The position numbers and the translations under genes were made by a program. From positions 1 to 22,069 of the forward strand of contig CANGZG010000015.1 of assembly GCA_947458415.1 (NCBI GenBank): a stretch of DNA of 22,069 nucleotides. The letters are read 5' to 3'. Below the pieces are notes generated by a model. That model was not told the DNA's origin and searched no databases. It saw only the letters and a program-made list of their open reading frames with translations. Positions 15,430 to 22,069 of this stretch are shown here, piece after piece. Position 1 is the first letter of the stretch; each line of letters begins with the position of its first letter. This DNA is from Comamonadaceae bacterium (GTDB lineage Bacteria > Pseudomonadota > Gammaproteobacteria > Burkholderiales > Burkholderiaceae_C).

Positions 15430-15813
15430 ATGAGCTCAAATCATCCTCATTTACTGAATCGCGAATTCACTTACACGACTAAGCTTACTGAAAAGCAAAA
15501 TGTTTTTGTCAATTGCATACTTTCCGGTAAGAATCAAATTGAATCTTATAAACACGCTTACGGTACAAAGTCCTCTAACAAAGTCATAGGTATCAGTGCC
15601 AATGCTTTGCTTAAGAATCCTAAAATTATTAAAGCCATTCAGACTCGACAAATTGAGCAACAAAAGGATTTGAACAACGCTCTAAAGCATCAAGAAATTC
15701 AAATGTATTTGGCAGATGAACTCACACATCTTTATCCTAAAATTAAAGATGAATCAACGCAGGTTCGAATTTTAGAAATGTTATTTTCAATCAGTAAAAA
15801 TAAAGTTTTTTGA
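15430..15813 (+). CDS. Phage terminase small subunit-like protein (isolated)
   Basis: A 127-residue basic protein resembling phage terminase small subunits, the DNA-recognition component that delivers phage DNA to the large packaging subunit. The pattern is family-like: LTEKQNVFVNCILSGKNQIE, then SYKHAYGTKSSN, ISANALLKNPKIIKAIQTRQ, and a C-terminal helical region likely to drive oligomerisation. No large terminase, portal, capsid or integrase gene is nearby. Composition is clearly more AT- and lysine-rich than the genes to its left, consistent with acquired DNA. It sits 41 bp after the AraC-type gene and 9 bp before the hydrolase gene, with no good ribosome binding site. It is either a phage remnant or a domesticated DNA-binding protein; the family call is by eye. 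Confidence 0.7.
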   Translation: MSSNHPHLLNREFTYTTKLTEKQNVFVNCILSGKNQIESYKHAYGTKSSNKVIGISANALLKNPKIIKAIQTRQIEQQKDLNNALKHQEIQMYLADELTHLYPKIKDESTQVRILEMLFSISKNKVF

Positions 15814-15822
15814 CTGTTCAAC

Positions 15823-16935
15823 ATGCATGCAACCCATTTTCTCAGTCACAAATCCTCGCTCATGTTTTTTAGACTCATTTGCGCAACTTTTTTTGCATTG
15901 TCAAACGCAGCTTTAGGTACAGGCACCATGAAAACCACATCCGATCATTTTGATGGCAAATATTTTTTCAACCAGCCTGCTGAGCCGCAGATGGAAAGTG
16001 CATGGAAAATTTGGTGGTATTTCTTGACAGCAACTCGCATCGACACCGTACCCGCTCAAACTTTGCCGGTGCAAACATTGTCATGGCCAAAATGGCAAGA
16101 ATTACCAGCCAATAACGTGCATGTGGTTCGTTTAGGTCATGCCTCGCTGTTATTGAAATTGCATGGACAACAATGGTTGGTTGATCCGGTTTTCAGTGAG
16201 CGTGCTTCACCTCTCAGCTTCGCTGGTCCCAAACGCTTTCATCCTGTACCCATCGATGTCAATACCATGCCGATGATGGATGGCTTGCTGATTTCGCATG
16301 ACCATTATGACCACCTTGATGCCGCCACCATTGAACGCATACACCCGAAAGTCAAACAGTTTGTGACCACTTTGGGCGTGGGTAAAAGACTTCAGGGTTT
16401 TGGTGTTCCTGCTGAAAAAATCACTGAGCTGGACTGGCATCAATCCATTCGATTTAGCAACGTGAACATCACCGCACAACCTGCTCAGCACTTCTCTGGT
16501 CGAGGCCTGTTTGATAGAAACACCACACTCTGGGCCTCTTGGGTAATTGAAAGTCAATCAGATGAGCACTTGACCAAGTTGTATTTCAGTTCAGACTCAG
16601 GTTACTTTGATGGGTTCAAGAAGACAGGTGAAAAACACGGTCCTTTTGATTTAGCCTTGATTGAATCTGGTGCTTGGGACAAGATGTGGGCAGGGATACA
16701 CATGACACCCGAACAAAGCGTTCAAGCGCATATTGATTTACAAGCCAGAGTGATGATGCCGGTCCACAACAGTACTTTCGACTTGGCGCTTCACCCTTGG
16801 CATGAGCCGCTTGAGCGCGTGACCGCTGTCGCTCAACAGCGCGGAACGTTGTTGGCAACGCCCATGATGGGAGAGGTCTACACAGTCGGCACGGTACCCA
16901 AGGTCAATCATTGGTGGCGTGCCTATATGCGCTGA
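15823..16935 (+). CDS. Exported metallo-beta-lactamase-fold hydrolase (NAPE-PLD/UlaG-like)
   Basis: A 370-residue metal-dependent hydrolase of the metallo-beta-lactamase fold, in the subgroup related to NAPE-type phospholipase D and UlaG. The metal-binding signature is SHDHYDHLD (His159, His161, Asp163, His164), preceded by RLGHASLLL and WLVDPVFSERASP. Further ligands are probably in AQHFSGRG, SSDSGYFDGF and the late PVHNSTFDLALHPWHEP. A hydrophobic N-terminal stretch (FFRLICATFFALSN) suggests export or membrane anchoring. Possible starts are 15823, or the ATG at 15862, which gives a cleaner signal peptide; a cytoplasmic start (MKTTSDHFDGKYFFN) at 15928 is also conceivable. Substrate unknown; lipid phosphodiester hydrolysis is only a family-based guess. 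Confidence 0.88.
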   Translation: MHATHFLSHKSSLMFFRLICATFFALSNAALGTGTMKTTSDHFDGKYFFNQPAEPQMESAWKIWWYFLTATRIDTVPAQTLPVQTLSWPKWQELPANNVHVVRLGHASLLLKLHGQQWLVDPVFSERASPLSFAGPKRFHPVPIDVNTMPMMDGLLISHDHYDHLDAATIERIHPKVKQFVTTLGVGKRLQGFGVPAEKITELDWHQSIRFSNVNITAQPAQHFSGRGLFDRNTTLWASWVIESQSDEHLTKLYFSSDSGYFDGFKKTGEKHGPFDLALIESGAWDKMWAGIHMTPEQSVQAHIDLQARVMMPVHNSTFDLALHPWHEPLERVTAVAQQRGTLLATPMMGEVYTVGTVPKVNHWWRAYMR

Positions 16936-16987
16936 AATAACAAAACTTTCGATGGGAGATTGAACCATCACTGCTTGAAAAGCCTGT

Positions 16988-17767
16988 CTAAATGCTGTGC
17001 CAGATGGATACAGCCCAGAGCAAAACATAAACAGATGCACCGACAAGCAATCCCATCTTGGCAAAGGAACCCATGACATTCACGGCGATCAGCCCCCACA
17101 GTGGTATCAACTGCTGCGCATGTACACCCAAAAAATGTGAAGGCCGAATGTCCTTGAACCCATGCCAGCCAACAACAGGTAAACCTTGTCCTGCGGGCGG
17201 TTGATTGCCCCCCAGCATGAAACCGCTGATGGTTGAGAGGACAAAGGTCAATACAAGCCCAAGAACCACGCCGAGCGTCTCAACTGGCATGATTTCAATG
17301 CTTTGCGCTTTCCAAATTTCCCACGCCAGCCATGCTTGAGTAAAAGTTAAACCCACAGCAGCCAAACCCATTAAACCAAACATGAATGCATGAAACGGGT
17401 CACTGACGTTGTAGTGCGATGCAGATGCCTGCGAAGCTTGGTAACTGATGTAAATCACCTCAAACAACGAGGTTGACACCAATAATGCAACTATCCAGAC
17501 ATATGCTTTTGTATGCTCAACATTTGAATTTGCAACCTTAAGAATCCATACCGTCGTCAAAGCAAACAAGGATGTGGCAACCATGAATTTCATGGGCTTG
17601 ACCCAAACACCGACTTCTCGTATTACCCTGTCATCACTCAATGACCACATTAAAGTACATACGCATGCGACAAGCATGAACAACCCATAACTGACCAAAA
17701 TTTTCGAAGTCCCACACAGAGACTGCCATGTCAGGTTGGCTCTCAGGATATGATGCATTAAATTCAT
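16988..17767 (-). CDS. Multi-spanning membrane protein of unknown function
   Basis: A 259-residue integral membrane protein with about seven predicted helices (roughly 26-44, 58-78, 89-109, 127-148, 164-185, 213-232, 238-257). Conserved-looking polar clusters are VKPMKFMVA, SHYNVSDPFHAFMFGLMG and RPSHFLGVHAQQLIPLWG. Such in-membrane His/Asp residues hint at metal, haem or proton handling, but I do not recognise a characterised family. The start is ATG at 17767 (an alternative ATG three codons later). It converges on the hydrolase gene and lies back-to-back with the small secreted gene at 17778, with only 10 bp between the two starts, so the promoter of one must overlap the coding region of the other. 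Confidence 0.8.
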   Translation of the reverse strand: MNLMHHILRANLTWQSLCGTSKILVSYGLFMLVACVCTLMWSLSDDRVIREVGVWVKPMKFMVATSLFALTTVWILKVANSNVEHTKAYVWIVALLVSTSLFEVIYISYQASQASASHYNVSDPFHAFMFGLMGLAAVGLTFTQAWLAWEIWKAQSIEIMPVETLGVVLGLVLTFVLSTISGFMLGGNQPPAGQGLPVVGWHGFKDIRPSHFLGVHAQQLIPLWGLIAVNVMGSFAKMGLLVGASVYVLLWAVSIWHSI

Positions 17768-17777
17768 TTATTTTTTC

Positions 17778-18113
17778 ATGTCACTACGCTACATCGTCAG
17801 TTTATGCTTTTTGCTAAGCCTGTTTCCGCTCACTGTAAACAGCCAACACTTGTTCGGAAATCCTAGTTGCACGGATTGGCAAAAATTGCGTCTTACCGAC
17901 AAAATAACTTGGCTCAATGCTTACCTTGTGCCACTGAACTTAACCAACGTGTCACGAAAGAAGCCACGCGTTGATAAATTCAATCAGCTTAAGTCGCTTG
18001 ATACAGTGGTTGTCTATGTTGACAACTTCTGTACGGCAAATGCCAATGACTATGCATCTGCAGGTGCCATTCTTTTTTTAGATGAATTGACCATGGAGAA
18101 TACATCGCACTGA
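17778..18113 (+). CDS. Small secreted protein (HdeA/Rap1a-like style)
   Basis: A 111-residue exported protein. The signal peptide (MSLRYIVSLCFLLSLF then cleavage near VNSQH) is followed by a compact mature domain with two cysteines (NPSCTDW and DNFCTAN). The pattern 'C-x-x-W, WLNAYLVPLN, a central spacer, VYVDNFC-x-A-N' resembles small periplasmic proteins in which WL-GYL-GLN and WVDNYC-NP are conserved and the two cysteines form a disulfide, as in HdeA-like and Rap1a/Tai-like groups. That similarity is judged by eye and gives no firm function. The ATG is preceded by a T-rich stretch without a good ribosome binding site, and the divergent membrane-protein gene begins 10 bp upstream. Confidence 0.72.
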   Translation: MSLRYIVSLCFLLSLFPLTVNSQHLFGNPSCTDWQKLRLTDKITWLNAYLVPLNLTNVSRKKPRVDKFNQLKSLDTVVVYVDNFCTANANDYASAGAILFLDELTMENTSH

Positions 18114-18153
18114 GTTTGAGCTGTCTTTTCAAAGGTAAACAAATACATCGCAC
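18099..18153 (+). repeat. 12-bp direct repeat around a gene end
   Basis: AATACATCGCAC occurs at 18099-18110, ending just before the stop of the small secreted gene, and again at 18142-18153 in the following spacer. It may be a small local duplication. Confidence 0.5.
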
Positions 18154-18225
18154 ATGGATTTTTTAATGGCTGAAAATTTGCGTGTATGTAGAATTTGAAA
18201 AAGCTTTATGTGATCCACTCCATCT

Positions 18226-18636
18226 ATGAATATCATTGTCAACGCCACTGTCAAAGCTCCTATCGAAATGGTTTGGGCCTCTTACACCCAACCGGAAGAT
18301 ATCAAGCAATGGAATGCTGCATCTGATGATTGGCACACCACGGTGTCCCATGTAGATTTGCGAGTTGGCGGCATTTTTTCATCTCGTATGGAAGCGAAAG
18401 ATGGCAGCTTTGGTTTTGATTTCTCGGGCACCTACACGAAGATTGTTCTGCACGAACTGATTGAATATGCATTTGGTGATCGAACTGCTTCCATACAATT
18501 TACGCCAAGCATTGAAGGGGTAAACGTACGCATTTCTTTTACACCAGAGTCTGAGCATTCGATTGAACAGCAAAGAGAAGGATGGCAAGCTATTTTGACT
18601 CGATTTGCAAAGCATGTTGAATCAAAAATACCATAG
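18226..18636 (+). CDS. SRPBCC/AHSA1-family protein
   Basis: A 136-residue cytoplasmic protein of the START/Bet v 1-like SRPBCC superfamily, activator-of-Hsp90-ATPase type. These are small proteins with a deep hydrophobic pocket for lipids or other ligands. Family features are IIVNATVKAPIEMVWASYTQ, PEDIKQWN, VDLRVGGIFSSRMEAKDGS, FDFSGTYTKI and the terminal helix EGWQAILTRFAKHVE. Length and order match full-length members. The gene stands alone, 112 bp after the secreted protein gene. The spacer carries a 12-bp direct repeat, and a TGGTTAACCA palindrome (18643-18652) follows the stop. Biological role unknown; many relatives are annotated as polyketide cyclases without evidence. Confidence 0.88.
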   Translation: MNIIVNATVKAPIEMVWASYTQPEDIKQWNAASDDWHTTVSHVDLRVGGIFSSRMEAKDGSFGFDFSGTYTKIVLHELIEYAFGDRTASIQFTPSIEGVNVRISFTPESEHSIEQQREGWQAILTRFAKHVESKIP

Positions 18637-18779
18637 CTTAGTTGGTTAACCAGACCAAGTTGAATATTGAGCTGTAGCATCCAAGCCTTCAGCAATGCCC
18701 CATGAATCTATTTAAGAAAAATTCAGGCAACCCTTGTCAGCCTCAATTAAACCAATAAGAATTTTTACTTCTAGAAACG

Positions 18780-19127
18780 CTAACTTATCGCATTCAATTT
18801 GACAATCTGCTCTGAAAGAACTTTGAAATACTTAGAAGCTTTACGTGAAGGATATAAAAATTTGACTCTACGATCTGAAGTATGGATGTGTACTTCAATT
18901 AATTTCATTTTATGAAGTTGCTTGATACGCTTAGCCATGGTATTTTGACTTAGCAAAAGATTTGATGAAAATTTCAAAGCTTGCATCATTGTTGTTTTAT
19001 TACCTTTGAAATTTTCTAAAGCTATAAACTCAAGAAGTTTTTCAGCAACAGGGTCAAGTCCTGGCAAAAAAAATTGCGAAGACTTTGCAACCAAGAAATC
19101 AAAGTAGGGATGCTGTGATAAGTTCAT
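18780..19127 (-). CDS. MarR-like winged-helix DNA-binding protein
   Basis: A 115-residue regulator-like protein. After an N-terminal helix, residues 28-75 form a helix-turn-helix of the MarR/winged-helix type (LLEFIALENFKGNKTTMMQ, then LSQNTMAKRIKQLHKMKLIE), followed by a wing reading TSDRRVKFLYPSRKASKYF, which matches the MarR D-R-R and P/T-x-x-G-x-x wing. It is short for MarR, lacking much of the C-terminal dimerisation helices. It lies 82 bp downstream of the second response regulator on the same strand and may be part of that unit or independent; no good ribosome binding site is seen. Target and ligand unknown. Confidence 0.75.
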   Translation of the reverse strand: MNLSQHPYFDFLVAKSSQFFLPGLDPVAEKLLEFIALENFKGNKTTMMQALKFSSNLLLSQNTMAKRIKQLHKMKLIEVHIHTSDRRVKFLYPSRKASKYFKVLSEQIVKLNAIS

Positions 19128-19209
19128 ATTAAACCCACATCAACCTCATAAAACATCGAACGAGACCAGACCACAAGCAAACATGGAAGTCTTCTTTGAA
19201 GAAACATTA

Positions 19210-19800
19210 TTACTTTCCATTTTTCAGAGACCGCTTTATCAGATCAGCCATTGTTTTCACGCCAAGTTTTTCCATGATGCGCCCCTTATGAACTTCAACA
19301 GTGCGGGGACTGATTCCAAGCAGATTTCCTATCTCTCGATGGGTTAAGCCTTGAGATACAACGCTGAAGACTTCTTTCTCTCGCGGCGTCAAACTGTCTT
19401 GTAAAAAATCATCCTCAATCGCATCTTTCTTTAACTTTAGCTTGGCAAATGCAATATCAAGCGCGACCAAGACTTTGTCCATCACGACTGGCTTTTCAAG
19501 AAAATCAACCGCCGAGTTGAGAAAAGCTGCTCGCATGACAGAGACATCTGCAAATGCTGTTAAAAAAATAATTTCTAATGGAAGATTTATATCATTTATT
19601 TTTTTTTGCAACGTCAAACCATCCATTTCACCCATTTTCAAATCAAGTATGAGGCAGCACGGTTTTGTAGGTGGAGCGCTCAGAAATGCATTTCCACTGT
19701 TGTATGTCCTGCAATCAAAGCCCTTTAGCCCAAGCATCAGCGAAAGAGAGTCTCTGACCTCAAGATCATCATCCACTATGCATACCAATTTATCATTCAT
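19210..19800 (-). CDS. FixJ-type response regulator (second two-component system)
   Basis: A 196-residue two-component regulator with a receiver domain (residues 4-118) and a LuxR-type HTH (about 135-194). Phosphorylation residues are visible: DDD at 10-12, the acceptor Asp53 (LILDLKMGEMDG, where the usual P-G-M is G-E-M), switch Thr in FLTAFAD, and Lys in FLEKPV. The output helix reads LTPREKEVFSVVSQGLTHRE, then GISPRTVEVHKGRIMEKLGV, close to the FixJ/NodW consensus. The ATG at 19800 is used because it directly precedes KLVCIVDDD and overlaps the kinase stop by 8 bp, implying translational coupling; the frame is open further upstream within the kinase gene. Output genes are likely the divergent or nearby membrane genes, but this is inference. 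Confidence 0.94.
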   Translation of the reverse strand: MNDKLVCIVDDDLEVRDSLSLMLGLKGFDCRTYNSGNAFLSAPPTKPCCLILDLKMGEMDGLTLQKKINDINLPLEIIFLTAFADVSVMRAAFLNSAVDFLEKPVVMDKVLVALDIAFAKLKLKKDAIEDDFLQDSLTPREKEVFSVVSQGLTHREIGNLLGISPRTVEVHKGRIMEKLGVKTMADLIKRSLKNGK

Positions 19801-21349
19801 CTTGATGATTTTTTTCTGTGGGCAAGACAATTTCAAAACTTTTGACAGGTTTATCTACATATCGAAGAACACTTCCATTGTTCTCAACAAGTAACTTGCT
19901 GATAGAAAGTCCTAAACCTAAACCGTCTTTTTTTTGTGTGTAAAAAGGTTGAAAAACTTGCGCTACCAGTTCTTCAGTGAGTGGTTCGCCTTGATCAATA
20001 ACTTGAATGCAAACTGTATGAGCACCAATGTCAACAACTTTAATGGATACAAGCATTCCAGGCTGTGAGGCTTCCATTGCATTTTTAAGCAAATTGCCAA
20101 TTGCAGTACTCATCTGCACCAAATCAACCATCACAGTATCGTTTTGATGAGTGTAAACTGTTTCAACCTTGATTTCATTTTTGACGATCAAACGCTCAAC
20201 ACAGTCATTAATCATTTTTTTCACTGAGGTGCTTTGCAAGTTTGAAGCACCCCCGATGAAATAACTTCGCAAGCCACGAACTATGTCACTGGCTCTCAGT
20301 GTTTCGGAAACTACTTTCTTCAAAATATCACGTGCCTTTCGGCGTGTTTCAACATCATCTTCTTCGCTTGACAATAACATCATTGCAGACTCTGAATATG
20401 CACTCAGGGCGCTCATAGGCTGATGTAACTCATGCGCCAGTGAACCAGCCAACTCACCTGCAGCGATCAGTTGAATGCTGTCGCGTAATTGCTGCTCAGC
20501 TTGCATACGCTCATCCACAACCATTCCAATGATTAAGCCTGTGAGAGACAAGGTAAGCATGACGATCTGCAGATCCATCAGAACAGATGGAGAGGCCCCT
20601 AAACCGCTTGTAGAAAAAACCAATGGCAACTGTACGATTGCAGCAGCAAACGTTGCCCCCGGTAATGAATATGTTGCTGCGAACAAACCCACCACAAAGA
20701 ACAAGCTGAAAAAATAGTTCATCTGATTGTCCATAGGCAGGCTAAACACAAACCATAAGCAGCTCAGTAAAAGTGCAAGCAGCATCCAAAAAACCCCACT
20801 GCTGAACATCTCTTTATACTGAGATTGTCTGCGCTTGTTGGTTGCCACAAACACCAATGGCAAAACAACAAAGAAGCCTAATAGATCTCCAATAAAAAAT
20901 CGATGCAATGCCTCCCAAGTACTTTCACTTGGAATACTTCCAATCATTGTTTGAGTTGACACATAACTAACAGCTGTGATACCACTACCAATCACAAGAA
21001 CTGCACCCAATTTCAAAAGCTGATTTCTTTCGTAGATCTGAGGTCGAGTCTTGAGCAGGAATTTGAAAAAAAATGCGATGCTGGCATAACAAGCGACCAG
21101 AACCGCATTACCAAGAACAACTGCTGGCGTGAAAAAAGAAATATTTCGAACGAGTACATCTGCTAATCCTAGGGTGATGTACAGCCAAGCCATCCAAGCA
21201 CTTCCTGCCCAATACAAAAATAAAACATCTAATGCAGCTGGCGGATTCCAAGGGGTGATGTTGAGGTGCCCTATTGGATGGATATAGCTCAATTTATCTA
21301 CAACAATGAATACACAGCTGAAAACAAGTGCTTTTAAATACTTATTCAT
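19793..21349 (-). CDS. MASE1-like membrane histidine kinase
   Basis: A 518-residue sensor kinase. Residues 5-278 form about eight to ten transmembrane helices resembling the MASE1 integral-membrane sensor, with the typical NPPAALDVLFLYWAG near the first loop and FFIGDLLGFFVVLP in the middle. The kinase core has the H-box GELAGSLAHELHQPMSAL with phospho-acceptor His306, the N-box IGNLLKNAMEAS (417-428), a G1 box IDQGEPL (451-457) in which the usual D-x-G-x-G is D-Q-G-E-P, and the G2 box GLGLGLSISKLL (476-487). There is no PAS domain. It overlaps the response regulator by 8 bp and is preceded by two small membrane-protein genes in the same orientation. The odd G1 box may affect ATP affinity but does not by itself indicate inactivity. 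Confidence 0.93.
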   Translation of the reverse strand: MNKYLKALVFSCVFIVVDKLSYIHPIGHLNITPWNPPAALDVLFLYWAGSAWMAWLYITLGLADVLVRNISFFTPAVVLGNAVLVACYASIAFFFKFLLKTRPQIYERNQLLKLGAVLVIGSGITAVSYVSTQTMIGSIPSESTWEALHRFFIGDLLGFFVVLPLVFVATNKRRQSQYKEMFSSGVFWMLLALLLSCLWFVFSLPMDNQMNYFFSLFFVVGLFAATYSLPGATFAAAIVQLPLVFSTSGLGASPSVLMDLQIVMLTLSLTGLIIGMVVDERMQAEQQLRDSIQLIAAGELAGSLAHELHQPMSALSAYSESAMMLLSSEEDDVETRRKARDILKKVVSETLRASDIVRGLRSYFIGGASNLQSTSVKKMINDCVERLIVKNEIKVETVYTHQNDTVMVDLVQMSTAIGNLLKNAMEASQPGMLVSIKVVDIGAHTVCIQVIDQGEPLTEELVAQVFQPFYTQKKDGLGLGLSISKLLVENNGSVLRYVDKPVKSFEIVLPTEKNHQDE

Positions 21350-21360
21350 TAAATAGATTC

Positions 21361-21513
21361 TTAGCCTTGAGCTGTGCTGGAGGCAACATAGTAGGCGATA
21401 AGAACAATTGCAACAAATACAAGAAAACCCGCAACATCCTTGTAGTAAGTTTCCTTTTCTGAATCCCGCTGCTTTTGCGGTGGACTGAATTTGGATTTGA
21501 TCTCGTCAGCCAT
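21361..21513 (-). CDS. Small single-pass membrane protein (50 residues)
   Basis: A short gene encoding 50 residues: a charged cytoplasmic-type N-terminus (MADEIKSKFSPPQKQRDSEK), then one transmembrane helix around residues 28-46 (DVAGFLVFVAIVLIAYYVAS), and a very short tail. The ATG at 21513 lies 3 bp after the stop of the 74-codon gene and the TAA is 11 bp before the histidine kinase ATG, so all three read as one operon. AAGAAG lies about 10 nt upstream of the start. I do not recognise the family. Tight spacing, a clean amphipathic layout and agreement with the operon strand argue it is real. It could be a small accessory or regulator of the kinase. Confidence 0.7.
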   Translation of the reverse strand: MADEIKSKFSPPQKQRDSEKETYYKDVAGFLVFVAIVLIAYYVASSTAQG

Positions 21514-21516
21514 GGG

Positions 21517-21741
21517 TCATTTACTTCTTGGAGTTGAAATTTGTCTGAAAACATCATCAGATAAGCGACACAAGCAAAACCCGCCCCACATCATGACTAT
21601 GGCTACACTCATAATGATCAAAAATTCAGTCAAATCCAAGTCTGATAGTGATACCAATATGATTATGAGCAATCCGCTCACTATCAAAGAACGCCCCCAT
21701 CTTCGCGCTTCTTCTATATCGTTAACATTTGTGGTTGACAT
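21517..21741 (-). CDS. Small two-helix membrane protein (74 residues)
   Basis: A 74-residue protein with a polar N-terminus (MSTTNVNDIEEARRWGRS), a first hydrophobic helix (LIVSGLLIIILVSL), an acidic turn (SDLDLTEF) and a second helix (LIIMSVAIVMMWGGFCLC), ending in a charged tail. Topology suggests a helical hairpin in the inner membrane. It is the first gene of the - strand unit with the 50-residue protein, histidine kinase and response regulator, and its start faces the repeat-rich control region at 21742-21887. No family recognised and no strong ribosome binding site. Confidence 0.72.
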   Translation of the reverse strand: MSTTNVNDIEEARRWGRSLIVSGLLIIILVSLSDLDLTEFLIIMSVAIVMMWGGFCLCRLSDDVFRQISTPRSK

Positions 21742-21887
21742 GAGTTGAATTTATCGTGGTTCTGCCTATTTGTGAATTCGATTATTGCCGTACGGTATTG
21801 CCCGTATAAGCAATAAAACAAGTAAGGGGCTACCCATACGGCAGCTTACGAATTGCTGGTTTATTCAATACGCATTACGCTTGAACC
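21742..21887. promoter_or_regulatory. Divergent control region with TATTGC and CCGTA/TACGG repeats
   Basis: A 146-bp region between the two-component operon (-) and a membrane gene (+). Repeats overlap densely. TATTGCCGTA (21783-21792) and TATTGCCCGTA (21796-21806) are near-direct repeats. TATTGC (21796-21801) pairs with GCAATA (21810-21815) across 8 bp. CCGTACGG (21788-21795) is a palindrome. CCGTAT (21802-21807) and ATACGG (21836-21841) are inverted, and TACCC follows AAGGGGC. The decamer CTTACGAATT (21845-21854) is shared with the other two-component locus. Together these look like multiple regulator sites, probably for the FixJ-type regulator. Core promoter elements are not clear. Confidence 0.6.
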
Positions 21888-22069
21888 ATGGCTATCAAAT
21901 TAGACGTGCATGGGATTTGGAGCTTTGTCCTTGTGCTCAATAGCATGTTGTTGTTTTTAATTTCACTGCGTTTCAGCACAGAAAATGTCATTCCAGTTGG
22001 AATATGGTTGCTGAGTGCATCACTGCTTTTATTTGGAGTTTTATTGAATGCAAGAGAATCCATTGAAAA
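21888..22069 (+). CDS. Membrane protein, N-terminal part (3' end outside window)
   Basis: An open frame from the ATG at 21888 to the right edge, 60 codons so far. It begins MAIKLDVHGIWSFVLVLNSM and continues with one hydrophobic helix (about residues 11-28), a short polar loop (RFSTENVIPVG) and a second helix (IWLLSASLLLFGVLL) ending NARESIE. The layout, two helices joined by a short loop at the extreme N-terminus, is similar to the start of the histidine kinase at 11234 and is common in membrane sensor kinases and diguanylate cyclases; that is suggestive only. It is divergent from the second two-component operon and shares its repeat-rich control region. There is no visible C-terminal domain, so function is open. 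Confidence 0.65.
   Translation, partial: MAIKLDVHGIWSFVLVLNSMLLFLISLRFSTENVIPVGIWLLSASLLLFGVLLNARESIE

Noticed and set aside
18099..18153. 12-bp direct repeat as phage or element attachment sites
   Set aside because: The copies are only 43 bp apart with no integrase or cargo between them; a small local duplication is simpler.
18643..18652. TGGTTAACCA palindrome after the SRPBCC gene as a terminator
   Set aside because: The stem has no loop room and no following T run; imperfect extensions do not improve it convincingly.
1..22069. tRNA, rRNA, CRISPR arrays, insertion sequences or complete prophage
   Set aside because: No such structures were recognised on either strand; the terminase-like gene is the only phage-type gene seen.

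Overview
The window reads as a chromosomal segment of a moderate-GC betaproteobacterium, most likely Burkholderiales. The main clues are a tripartite tricarboxylate-type (Bug/TctC) solute-binding protein inside a tight catabolic operon, CbbR-like and AraC/OruR-like regulators, and FixJ-family response regulators. This placement is an inference from gene content and style. No rRNA, tRNA, CRISPR array or insertion sequence was recognised.

Region 1 (1-6895, + strand) is one compact catabolic operon of seven genes that continues past the left edge. It encodes an alpha/beta hydrolase (5' truncated), an FAD monooxygenase, an isocitrate lyase/PEP mutase-family C-C lyase, an isochorismatase-family amidohydrolase, a maleate-isomerase/Asp-Glu racemase-family protein, a secreted Bug binding protein and an acyl-CoA ligase. 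Junctions are ATGA overlaps, an 8-bp overlap or gaps of 2-14 bp. The set looks like uptake, hydroxylation, hydrolysis, isomerisation or decarboxylation, C-C cleavage and CoA activation of an unidentified, probably aromatic, heterocyclic or branched acid. The substrate cannot be read from the sequence.

Region 2 (6896-9981) holds a secreted adhesin-E-like protein with an unusual repeat-bearing leader and a perfect bidirectional terminator. A small secreted cysteine-rich protein follows on the - strand, and then an SbtA-type sodium-dependent bicarbonate permease divergent from a CbbR-like LysR regulator.

Region 3 (10017-15388) begins with a split two-component system: a FixJ-type response regulator (-) divergent from a RodZ-like HTH protein and a membrane histidine kinase (+). 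It is followed by a HupE/UreJ-type metal permease paired with a small CHFHG-motif periplasmic protein (-), and a divergent AraC/OruR-type regulator.

Region 4 (15430-19127) is a patchwork of single genes with AT-richer composition. It contains a lone phage-terminase-small-subunit-like gene, an exported metallo-beta-lactamase-fold hydrolase, a seven-helix membrane protein back-to-back with a small secreted protein, an SRPBCC protein and a MarR-like winged-helix protein.

Region 5 (19210-22069) is a second FixJ-type two-component system. A MASE1-like histidine kinase overlaps its response regulator and is preceded by two tiny membrane-protein genes of 74 and 50 codons. A divergent membrane-protein gene runs off the right edge. 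The intergenic region between these divergent units carries an elaborate set of repeats (TATTGC and CCGTA/TACGG motifs) that looks like a regulator-binding region.
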